Of a DNA stretch of 64,000 bases, positions 32,674-40,572 are shown in pieces. The stretch spans positions 208,581 through 272,580 of the forward strand of contig NZ_JADQTO010000014.1 of assembly GCF_015704865.1 (NCBI RefSeq), read 5' to 3'. This DNA is from Actinoplanes aureus. Its GTDB lineage: Bacteria > Actinomycetota > Actinomycetes > Mycobacteriales > Micromonosporaceae. Within the stretch, counting starts at the first letter, position 1; every line of letters begins with the position of its first letter. The notes beneath the pieces are model-generated. The model was not told the origin of the DNA. It ran no database searches and saw only the letters and a program-made list of their open reading frames with translations. The position numbers and the translations under genes were made by a program.

Positions 32674-33225
32674 TCAGTTGTCGACGCGCCGCCATTGCTG
32701 GTCACGGTTGTTGTTGCACGGCCACTGGATGGCCTGGATGTTCTGCTCCTTGCTGCCCCGCGGCATGGCCAGACACGATCCGCTGTTCACGTTCGTGAAC
32801 GTGAAGACGTTCAGGTTGCCCCCCACCGGGAGCATCTTCCACTGCTGGTCCTCGTTGGCGGGGTTGTACGTCCACTGGATGACCGGAGCGCCGTCGTCCC
32901 GCCGACTGCCGCTGACTCCCGCCGCCTTCCAGTCCGGAGTGCCCGCGTTGCGCAGCGTGTAGATGCTGTTGCCCCGGTGCAGCACGAACCAGTCCTGTTC
33001 CGGGCTGGCCTGACCGCTGGCCTGGTAGCGGCCCGGGTACTGGATGATCCGTCCCCCGTTGGCGTCGCCCGAGCCGGCGACCGCCAGGAAGAGCCCGGAG
33101 TTCACGTTCTGCAGCATCCACCAGCCGTCGCCGGCGACCGCCTGCGCCGGGGTCGGCACCGCGGCCACACTCAGTACTGCGGCCAGCGAGATGGCCAGAC
33201 GACGAAAGCCCTTCGTCAAATGCAC
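32674..33225 (-). CDS. Secreted ricin-type beta-trefoil lectin
   Basis: A 183-residue secreted protein from GTG 33225. The signal peptide (KGFRRLAISLAAVLSVAAVPTPAQA) is followed by one RICIN domain with QxW repeats (QDWFVLH, EDQQWKM, RDQQWRRV) and VNSGLFLAV/VNSGSCLAM carbohydrate-pocket motifs. No catalytic domain is attached, so it probably binds sugar alone. Confidence 0.9.
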   Translation of the reverse strand: MHLTKGFRRLAISLAAVLSVAAVPTPAQAVAGDGWWMLQNVNSGLFLAVAGSGDANGGRIIQYPGRYQASGQASPEQDWFVLHRGNSIYTLRNAGTPDWKAAGVSGSRRDDGAPVIQWTYNPANEDQQWKMLPVGGNLNVFTFTNVNSGSCLAMPRGSKEQNIQAIQWPCNNNRDQQWRRVDN

Positions 33226-33607
33226 GTGTCCCCCTGTGAAGTGTCTAGAAGAGACTCCAGTAAAGACACCGCGACTCAGAAGATCAACACGTCTCACGCG
33301 GACAGCGCGACGATTGGTAGGCCGGCTGCGAGCCGTCGACCATATGCGCATGTCGATGCAATCCGTCCGACCGAAGCGCCGCCCCGGAGCGGCAGCAAGC
33401 CTCCAGCAAGCTGCCAGCCGCCACAACAGACACTCCCGCAGCATGAAACCGCAGGTGATCCGGTGGGCCGGATGTGGAGTCGCGGTTCAACGGTGATCGC
33501 ACGGTTGCGCACGGTGCGCGGCTGCTGGAAGCCGCGCACGCCCTGATGCGGCGGCTTCCCTCCGATGAGGGTTCCACCTCCACTGCCCAAAGGCCCGTAC
33601 GCGGCCG
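33226..33607. other. 382-bp intergenic region with an attachment-site relic
   Basis: No convincing gene is seen. The middle part (33391-33480) is a diverged copy of the sequence to the right of the tyrosine recombinase at 47.4 kb. The rest holds no recognisable signal. Confidence 0.6.
33391..33480. repeat. Direct repeat of the integrase-flanking sequence, copy 1
   Basis: This segment aligns without gaps to 47411-47500 over its first 80 bases with roughly ten mismatches, sharing for example AGACACTCCCGC and CGGTGGGCCG. Its end resembles the 3' acceptor of the tRNA-like repeats but is degenerate. It is likely the trace of an earlier integration at the same type of site. Confidence 0.7.
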
Positions 33608-34345
33608 TCAGGTGTTGTTGGCCAGGGCGATCAGACGGCTACGGTCGCCGTTGAAGTAGTTGCGGTCCACAGCCCCGCTGATCCCGGCCACCGACCCGCT
33701 CGCCGTGTACTGCCAGAAGGTGTAGTACGGCGCACCCGCCGGCAGCGCACCCGGCGTGCTCGCCCACCGCGCCAGCCACAACGGATGGTTGGCCCACGGC
33801 GCATTCCAGTTGCCGGTGCAGCTTGTCCACCAGCTGGTGGTGGTGTAAATGACGGCGTACCGCCCGGTGCGGGCGCGGTAGGTGTTGAGGAAGTCCGAGA
33901 GCCACGTCCGCATCGCGGCTTGGCTCTTGCCGTAACACGTCGCGCCGTACGGGTTCGCTTCGATGTCCAGCGCGGCCGGCAAGGTGCGGCTGTCCGCCGC
34001 CCAGGCGCCGCCGTTGCTCGCCAGGTAGTTGGCCTGGACGGCACCGCTTGACCGGTCCGGCAGAGCGAAATGGTAGGCGCCGCGGATCACGCCGGCGTTG
34101 TACGACCCGACGTAGTTCGTACCGAAGTTGGGGTCGCGATAGCTGACCCCCTCGGTCGCCTTGATGTAGGCGAACTGGATGCCGGCGTTGCGCACGCTGG
34201 TCCAGTTGATCGATCCCTGGTAGCGGGACACGTCGATGCCGGGTGTGGTGGCGGCCGCGGCGGGTGACGCGGTGGCCGCGAGCGTAGAGGTGACCGCTGC
34301 GAGCAGCGTGATCGACGCTGCCGCGAGTCGGCGGAGAGTGCTCAT
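33608..34345 (-). CDS. Secreted GH25 lysozyme (muramidase)
   Basis: A 245-residue secreted glycoside hydrolase cleaving the glycan strand of peptidoglycan. A signal peptide (STLRRLAAASITLLAAVTSTLAATASPAAA, shown in parts) precedes the GH25 barrel: PGIDVSRYQGSINW with D38, YIKATEGVSYRDPNF, RGAYHFALPD, LPAALDIEANPYG with D127 and E129, and YTFWQYTASGSVAG. The ATG at 34345 follows GAGGGG. Confidence 0.95.
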   Translation of the reverse strand: MSTLRRLAAASITLLAAVTSTLAATASPAAAATTPGIDVSRYQGSINWTSVRNAGIQFAYIKATEGVSYRDPNFGTNYVGSYNAGVIRGAYHFALPDRSSGAVQANYLASNGGAWAADSRTLPAALDIEANPYGATCYGKSQAAMRTWLSDFLNTYRARTGRYAVIYTTTSWWTSCTGNWNAPWANHPLWLARWASTPGALPAGAPYYTFWQYTASGSVAGISGAVDRNYFNGDRSRLIALANNT

Positions 34346-34457
34346 TGTTCCCCTCACGGGTCGGAGCGGATCTAGAGAGCATTTATATCCATAGATGGAG
34401 CAGGGTGCAATGTGGCCGTAGCTTCAAGAGCGACGCTGAATAGCGAGGGCCGATCAC

Positions 34458-34616
34458 GTGGGCACCCAGATGACGGAGATGCTGAAGGGCACGCTCGAGG
34501 GCATCGTCCTGGCGATCCTGGCCCGCAGGTCCGCATACGGCTACGAGATCACCGCGTGGCTGCGCGACCAGGGCTTCTCGGACATCGCGGAAGGCACCAT
34601 CTACGCGCTGCGCTAA
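34458..34616 (+). pseudogene. Truncated PadR-family regulator
   Basis: The 52-residue reading frame (MLKGTLEGIVLAILARRSAYGYEITAWL ... EGTIYALR) is the N-terminal half of a PadR winged helix. It stops at TAA right where the wing and dimerisation helix should begin. The expected continuation is not found in any frame downstream. It is probably a decayed gene rather than a functional short protein. Confidence 0.75.
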
Positions 34617-34756
34617 CGATGTCAGCTGCAGCGGACCCGCACCTGGAAGGAGTCCTCGTCACCGAACGCTCGGCGCGAAGATCGACTGCCAGTCCACGCG
34701 CCGATACGCGACAGCAGGCCCCTGTACTCCTTGCCGCGCGCCCACGTCCCGCTCGG

Positions 34757-35803
34757 TCAGGCGGCCTGGGAACTGTGCTTGTTGCGGTACATCGCGGCGT
34801 CCGCCTCGGCCAGCAGGTCGTCCAGGCTGACCGGCTCACCGGCGGCACGCCCGGCCATGCCGATGCTCGCCCCGACGGTCACGACGGACCCGTCGAGATC
34901 GATCGGTGCGGCCACGGCGGCCCGGATCCGATGCGCCAGATCGGTGACCTCGTCAAGCCCGGCATCGAGTGACAGCACCACGAACTCGTCGCCGCCGAGG
35001 CGGTACGCCACATCGGTTTCCGGCAGGACGGCGGTCAGCCGCTGTGCCACCTCGCGCAGCAGACGATCGCCGGCGGCATGCCCGTACGAGTCGTTGACCT
35101 GCTTGAAGCCGTTGAGATCGAGCAGCAGGACGGCCAGGGACGCGTCCGCCGTCGGCCTGGCGTGCTCCGCGAGGCTGGCCCGGTTGGGCAGACCGGTCAG
35201 GAGGTCGTGTGTCGCCTGGTGATGCAGTGCCTCCCGAGCCGCATCGAGCTGCTGAACCTGGCGAGCGAAGGCGGAGGACTGCGTCCCGGCATGCAATGCG
35301 ACGACCAGATGTACGACGATCGCGTAGGGCAGGTCCTCCGGCCGAACCGCACGGTCGCCGAGCGCCGTCAGGATCACGGCGAACGCGAGGGAAGAGACTG
35401 CCCAGGAGATCAGCGCTCCCCGGAGCCGGAGACGGACGGCGGCGGACACGATCGCGATTGCGAGACCCGGCCACGTGGTGATGTCACTGCTGATCTGAAA
35501 GACGGCGACGGTCCCGATCATGACAAGCATGTCGCAGCCGACCTGGACGGCACTGAATCGGTCGTAATGCGGACCGTCGGGACGACGGTAGTTGAGCACC
35601 GCCATGACGTTGGCCAGTGCCATGATCGCGACACCGATGAGGCATACGACCGTGAGATCGGCCGCCATCCCCTCCGGCAGCGGCAGCCACCCCACGACCA
35701 GCAGAGCAGTCGAGACCAGGCCGCTGAGGCGCGCGGCGAACGTGCCTGCCTCGACGGCGCGGCGACGGCGCAGCAGGTGATTTTCTCCGTCCATCACGGC
35801 CAT
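34757..35803 (-). CDS. Membrane-bound diguanylate cyclase (GGDEF)
   Basis: A 348-residue protein with about six transmembrane helices (residues 20-180) and a C-terminal GGDEF domain: TGLPNRASLAEHARP, LLDLNGFKQVNDSYGHAAGDRLL and the active site YRLGGDEFVVL. The intact signature means it should make cyclic di-GMP. The RxxD inhibitory site is not evident. No EAL domain is attached, and the sensory region is membrane-embedded without a known fold. Confidence 0.93.
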   Translation of the reverse strand: MAVMDGENHLLRRRRAVEAGTFAARLSGLVSTALLVVGWLPLPEGMAADLTVVCLIGVAIMALANVMAVLNYRRPDGPHYDRFSAVQVGCDMLVMIGTVAVFQISSDITTWPGLAIAIVSAAVRLRLRGALISWAVSSLAFAVILTALGDRAVRPEDLPYAIVVHLVVALHAGTQSSAFARQVQQLDAAREALHHQATHDLLTGLPNRASLAEHARPTADASLAVLLLDLNGFKQVNDSYGHAAGDRLLREVAQRLTAVLPETDVAYRLGGDEFVVLSLDAGLDEVTDLAHRIRAAVAAPIDLDGSVVTVGASIGMAGRAAGEPVSLDDLLAEADAAMYRNKHSSQAA

Positions 35804-36045
35804 CCATCGGCGTGGTAGGCGGGCACATGAGAATTCGTGAGTCGTGCGCGCCGCGCCCGTTTCCCTCCGCCACGTCGCGGTTCGCGCAGCGCGACCGTAC
35901 CCCGAGTGGGATCGGCGCCCGGAACGCGACCACCCGCGCGGCCCTCAAGAAGCTGGGCGAGTCCCTTGATCACTGAGCTACTGCTGTACAGGCCCAGATG
36001 CAGAACTGGCCAACGCCGGCAAACCAGCGCTGACCAGGCATCGAA

Positions 36046-36090
36046 GTGGGCCGCCAGGGACTCGAACCCTGAACCTATGGATTAAAAGTC
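36046..36090 (-). repeat. tRNA-Lys-like 3' fragment, direct repeat copy 1 (putative att)
   Basis: Read on the minus strand this segment gives an anticodon loop CTTTTAA (anticodon UUU), a variable region, the T arm CAGGG-TTCGAGT-CCCTG and acceptor GCGGCCC. The 5' half that should follow at higher coordinates cannot form D and acceptor arms, so it is not a full tRNA gene. The same 3' pattern recurs at 47483, in direct orientation. Confidence 0.7.
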
Positions 36091-36373
36091 CGCAGATCAG
36101 TCCTTATCCGTCTACAGCATCGTAATCCGGCCTCATACTCGCACCGTGCGGCACCGTCCGGCCACGTTCGGTCCCGTCCGGATATCGAAGACCGAACAAG
36201 ACCCGCCCGACACGGGCGAAATCCGGTTCCATCCAAGTACGTCCGGCAGAGGTGCGGAACATCCGAGCGACCACGGAGCGACGGGATGCGCCAAGCCGCC
36301 CAATAGGCCGTTGCGCTGCGCGACGAGCGGATCGCGGCTACTTGAGGTCGTGCGTCTACCCAAGCGATCGGCA

Positions 36374-36727
36374 TCAGGAGTAGAACCCCGTCCAGTACGA
36401 CTCGGGGCCGACCGTGAAGTCCTCCGGCCGATTCTCGCGTAGCCAGCGGTAGCGCTCAGCAAACTCGTCGAGGGCCGAAGGGATGCCACACTCGCGAGCG
36501 CGTCGAATGGCCTGCAATCCATGGATGATCCGGTTCTGGACGATGTGATCGTCGACCTCGTGCCAGGCATCCACAGGAACATGATGCCAAAGCGGCCCGT
36601 ACCCGCGAGTCGCGGCCAGGAGAGGCCGTCCCGGAGCAGACAGAGCAGCGCGGACTGCGGTATGAGAGAACGTAGCGCCAGGCCCGAAAGGGGCATGCTC
36701 TACCGTGATGCAGTGTTCGTAGAGCAT
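36374..36727 (-). CDS. Hypothetical protein of 117 residues
   Basis: First gene inside the left repeat. The product (MLYEHCITVEHAPFG ... ENRPEDFTVGPESYWTGFYS) is soluble with a central helical stretch (QNRIIHGLQAIRRARECG). No motif is recognised. It is divergent from the next small gene with an 11-bp gap between starts. Confidence 0.6.
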   Translation of the reverse strand: MLYEHCITVEHAPFGPGATFSHTAVRAALSAPGRPLLAATRGYGPLWHHVPVDAWHEVDDHIVQNRIIHGLQAIRRARECGIPSALDEFAERYRWLRENRPEDFTVGPESYWTGFYS

Positions 36728-36738
36728 CGAGGATTGTC

Positions 36739-37107
36739 ATGACAGACGAACTGGTCTGGCCGCTTGAGAAACTGTCTGCCCTACGGCTCGGCCGACGTCT
36801 GGCGGTTGAGGCGCCTGCCACAGGCTCGGAACGGCGCGCGTTCGTCGACATCACACCGGGCGCGGTCGAACGGGACGCAGAGGCTCTCCGCGAGGGGTGG
36901 ACCCAAAGAAGCACCGCGCGGTCTTTCCGAGTCGAGCATCGGGAGTACGACGCCGAGCTGCTTGACGGTTTCGACTACGACGTTGGGGCGACGCTACTGC
37001 GCAGTGCCGACGCAGCCAACGAGTTGGAGCTACTGACCGTTCTGCGTGAGTGGCAGCTCAGCCCGCACCAGTTCCAGTACGCCTGGGACACCTCCGACCC
37101 TCAATAG
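36739..37107 (+). CDS. Hypothetical protein of 122 residues
   Basis: An acidic soluble product (MTDELVWPLEKLSALRLGRRL ... SPHQFQYAWDTSDPQ) preceded by GAGGATT. There is no signal peptide or known domain. Its island location and lack of recognisable relatives mark it as accessory. Confidence 0.65.
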   Translation: MTDELVWPLEKLSALRLGRRLAVEAPATGSERRAFVDITPGAVERDAEALREGWTQRSTARSFRVEHREYDAELLDGFDYDVGATLLRSADAANELELLTVLREWQLSPHQFQYAWDTSDPQ

Positions 37108-37174
37108 CTCGGTCACTCTTGTAGCCAGCCGCTAGGCGCGGATTGCGGCATGAGCGGATGTCCAGGGGGTGGCG

Positions 37175-37588
37175 ATGGATTCGTCCTGCCGCTCAGCGAT
37201 GCTGAATCTCATGGAGGACACGCAGTCGGCCGAGGGTGAGGCGAAGGTCATCACGCTCTGCGGCTCGACCAAGTTCGAGGCTGAGTTCGCGGAGGTCAAC
37301 CGGAGGCTCACCATGGAAGGTTGCGTCGTGATCAGCCTGGGAATGTTCCGCCTCCCCGATCTGCCGGACTACGACTGGACAGCCGACAGCTCGGCCCTGA
37401 AGGCGGGACTCGGCGGCGTGCACTTCCAAAAGATCCGCATGGCTGGCGAGGTGTACATCGTGGATCCGGGCGGCTACATAGGTGAGTCAACCCGACGGGA
37501 GATCGCCTACGCGGAGTCGCTCGGCAAGCCGATTCGGTATCTGAGTCGCGAGCGCTTGGCGCGAACGGGAGACGGCCCCCAAAAGTGA
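37175..37588 (+). CDS. Nucleoside 2-deoxyribosyltransferase-like protein
   Basis: A 137-residue protein with the motif VITLCGSTKFEAEFAEVNRRLTMEG near residue 22. GSTKF followed by later VYIVDPGGYIGESTRREIAYAESLGKPI matches the small DUF4406/NDT-like Rossmann fold. The catalytic acid would be in the GxxxSxRxE segment. The substrate may be a deoxynucleoside or NAD-like; relatives occur in phage and defence islands. ATG 37175 has AGGGGG upstream; GTG 37169 is an alternative. Confidence 0.75.
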   Translation: MDSSCRSAMLNLMEDTQSAEGEAKVITLCGSTKFEAEFAEVNRRLTMEGCVVISLGMFRLPDLPDYDWTADSSALKAGLGGVHFQKIRMAGEVYIVDPGGYIGESTRREIAYAESLGKPIRYLSRERLARTGDGPQK

Positions 37589-37804
37589 GACCGACGGGGC
37601 GGGCCGCTCATCGGCAGAGTCTGCCGGAGATCGTTTAGGCCCGCGCGGAGCGTGACTGCCGCCCTAGCCACGAGCACGGACGGCGGCAGAAGTGCGTGCT
37701 TCCCCGATTGATCCGGACTTGCCCGCATGTGGCGCACTGCCGGCCTAGATCTTCAAGATTTGGGCGACGGGGAATTTGATCGACGTTGGGTAGCGTCTGC
37801 CGCC

Positions 37805-38885
37805 ATGAGTGTTGTCAACCGCCGTACGCGCGCCGGCGCGAACACCGATCCGGCCCGATGGTGGTTCGTGGCGGGTCGCCTCGTGCTTTTGGCGTGCGCG
37901 GCTGCGTCAGCAGCGGCGTGGGCGCTCGGTATGACCGTGCTTCAGCCGCTGAGCGAGCCGACGGGCCCGGACGCCTTCGCCGAGAACAACACATACTGGG
38001 CTCGGGAGCTGCGCTGGGGTGCGCTGGGGTGCGCTGATCGCCTTGCTTCTGGTGTTGGTCCTGCTGGCACGTGGTGGCCGCTGGACCACCTGGGGCGTGC
38101 TGGTTAGTGGCTGCGCCTGGCTGGCGGTCGACGTCGGCCTCGACCGGATTGACTACGTTTCCGACAGCGCAGAGCTCGGGATCGGTGCGGCCGCGGCAGC
38201 GCTGATCTGTTGTGCCGTCGTGATGGCTGTCCCGGCAGTGCCTCGTCCGAACGCGTTGCTCGCTGTGGCGATGGTGGCTGCCATCGCATCCGGGATGGCG
38301 ACGGCCACCGAGTCGCCAACCGACGTCGAGCCCGCACTCAACACGGGCAGTGCCGCAGTCGGTGCTCTGCTGGCGCTGGTCGCTGCCGCTGCCGCCGTGC
38401 AGGCGGCTGGTCCGGCCGACCGGCCAAGTGTTCGCACGACGGTTACGGTCGGCATCCTTGCTCCGGCGACGCCCTGGCTGCTGCGTCATATCTGGCCGCA
38501 ACCGAGCGGGGCCCGATCGCTCGCAACGTTCGCGTTCACCGTCCTGCTGGTGGTCGTCGTCGTCGCGCTCGCCAGGACCCGTCCTGGTTCTCGGCAACAC
38601 CGCTACAGCTATGGCATGGTGGCGGCCGTTGTCGTTGTCGCGCTGCCGGTGATGCTGTGGCCGCTCGCACTGCTCGCGCTCGTCGTGCAGATCGGCAGAC
38701 CGTTCACCGAACTCGCCGCCAACACACCGATCCACAGCGCGGACGCAGATGCCCTGATGATCGTTCTAGCAATCCCGATGGGACTGATCCTCGCCCGTAC
38801 GCTGCGGAACTTCGTGTTGACCAGTCGACCGGCGCACCGGGTCGGGATCCCCGCAGGGGATGATGCCGAGTACCGCGCGGCCTAG
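37805..38885 (+). pseudogene. Multi-TM membrane protein gene split by a 10-bp duplication
   Basis: Two overlapping frames encode one hydrophobic protein. The first begins at ATG 37805 (MSVVNRRTRAGANTDPARWW...) and leaves frame at a perfect tandem copy of GCGCTGGGGT (38011-38020 and 38021-38030). Removing one copy restores continuity into ELRWGALIALLLVLVLLARGG and eight or so further helices through 38885. The part after the duplication could still be started at ATG 38019. No family is recognised. Confidence 0.8.
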
Positions 38886-39085
38886 TTGATCCGCTGGTCT
38901 GCGACCGGCACGAGGTGATCCACTGTGGCGCCACCAGACCCCTTGGCTCTCACTTCGGCAAGATCAGCTACGTGCTCGTCGGCAACAGCATGCGTCGGAG
39001 CTATCGCGGGCTGCACGGAGGGTGACAGCCGCGCTGGCTACCGAACACGGACGGCGGCAGGTCAGCGCGTCTGATCTATCGAGTA

Positions 39086-39901
39086 TTACTGAATCCACAT
39101 CATGCTCCTTACCGCGTTACTTCTAGGGATCTCCGGCACGGATGTGGCCGTGATCCGAGCAAATGCCAGTAGGACAGCGAAGGAACAGGCGAGCAGGACT
39201 GTCAGCAGTCGATCCGACGGCTCGAAATCTGTGCCCAGCATAGGAAATGCCGCGGAGCCAAGCCCGACCAGAACAACAACACCGAGCACGAGCGCGGCGG
39301 GAAGAGCGGAGCCCAACGAATGCAGAAGGAGCCGTCTGAGTCGCCTCCGCACCCGGACCGCCGCAACAGAGCAGACAAAAAGTCCAAGGGTGAGGCCCGC
39401 GCCGACGAGGACTGGCGGCATCGCCGGTGAACCGTCCGGGCAGTCCGAGCCGCAACGATTGCTGATCGCCGCCGCTGCGCTCATGCTCTGATAGCAGAGA
39501 ACCCAGACCGGCCCGATGATGCTGACGATGTACTTTCCCGTTCTGGCGGCTGTCGTAAGCGTCGAGTGCTGCAGAAATAGGAGGGTGAGTGCGTGGAACA
39601 GGAGGAGTATCGACATCCCGAACGGCAGACCATAGATCACTGACGCAAGCGACGACGCCCCGGTCGGGCTGGGAGCTCCGGCGAGCATCGCATAGAGGAA
39701 CGAGCAGAGGATCAGCGCGATGATGGCGCCGGCCAAGGTCACCACTGCCCGGTCGTTGAGGCCATCTACGTTCTTCCGCTCGCCGACCGAGAGATAGATC
39801 AACGCTGCCGCAAAGGCAATGCTCGCCAGAACGCCGGCGAGTTGGGAATAAAATCCCGCCGTGATTCCCCCATCAAACGTTTGCGCTCCGGCGTTCCACA
39901 T
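39086..39901 (-). CDS. Multi-spanning membrane protein of unknown function
   Basis: A 271-residue product from ATG 39901 (GGAGG at 6 nt). Seven or eight hydrophobic segments are visible (AGVLASIAFAAALIYLSV, AVVTLAGAIIALILCSFLYAML, IYGLPFGMSILLLFHALTLLFL, VLVGAGLTLGLFVCSVAAVRV, ALPAALVLGVVVLVGLG). A short loop with two cysteines (NRCGSDCPDG) lies between helices 5 and 6. No family assignment. Confidence 0.75.
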   Translation of the reverse strand: MWNAGAQTFDGGITAGFYSQLAGVLASIAFAAALIYLSVGERKNVDGLNDRAVVTLAGAIIALILCSFLYAMLAGAPSPTGASSLASVIYGLPFGMSILLLFHALTLLFLQHSTLTTAARTGKYIVSIIGPVWVLCYQSMSAAAAISNRCGSDCPDGSPAMPPVLVGAGLTLGLFVCSVAAVRVRRRLRRLLLHSLGSALPAALVLGVVVLVGLGSAAFPMLGTDFEPSDRLLTVLLACSFAVLLAFARITATSVPEIPRSNAVRSMMWIQ

Positions 39902-40572
39902 GGACGACCTCCGCCTCATCTGAGTCGGCTGGAGGCTAGCAACCAAACCCAAATGAGTGACTGTCTTGACGCACTCACATCGGCATGACAGTGAGAGTGG
40001 TGTTTCGGCGTAGTCGACTCGTCGGCTTGCATGATCTCGGGGTCCTGGCCCATGGGAAGCACGGCGCTGACCCGACCACATCGTTGGGCTCGGCCGAGGT
40101 ACCGGCGGTGTGGGGGAGCAACAGGCTCCACGCCGGTCATGATGTTCGCCCTGGTCAGAGGCCGTCCTCAGCGATGGCGGGGAGCACCGCCACGATGAAA
40201 TCGGGCTGTTAGGGGTAGGCGGTGCGGGGCTGCTCTCACAACAGGCGATCGGGTGGGGAGCAGGCGGGGTTGAAATTAGCAGCGTCGAACAGCGCCGAAC
40301 GGCGTTCAGCAGCGTCGGGCGACGGCGACTGAGCAGGACTGATCTGTGTTTTTGCTGGTCAGTGACTTGATCGGGCTACGTGCTTCAGGAGTGGTCAAGC
40401 CAGACTGGGCGTATCGAGTCTGGTGTTGAGGCAAGCGGCGAACCAGACTTTTGTTCCTTTCGGGGCCGGCGCGGCCGAGGGCAGTGTGAGACCGCGACGA
40501 CTTGATAGCAGCGCGACGTCCTCTGGGGCTCAAGGTTTGACGGCGTCGAAGGCCTGCGCTGAAGTACCGCCG
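39902..40572. other. 671-bp region without convincing genes
   Basis: Between two minus-strand genes. Reading frames here have no gene-like composition. Around 40270-40320 the sequence AGCAGCGTCG occurs twice, flanking a GAACAGCGCC/GGCGTTC imperfect hairpin, which could be a terminator or a remnant of a repeat. Nothing else supportable. Confidence 0.5.

Noticed and set aside
32170..33546. 458-codon plus-strand frame spanning the ricin lectin
   Set aside because: It crosses two real genes and has no domain; the lectin signal peptide and QxW repeats are on the minus strand.
34412..34972. 186-codon plus-strand ORF over the PadR remnant
   Set aside because: The PadR helix-turn-helix is in another frame; this frame has only Arg/His/Gly-rich shadow composition.
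36046..36120. Intact tRNA-Lys gene on the minus strand
   Set aside because: Only the anticodon-to-acceptor half is present; the expected 5' acceptor GGGCCGC and D arm are not found upstream of the anticodon.
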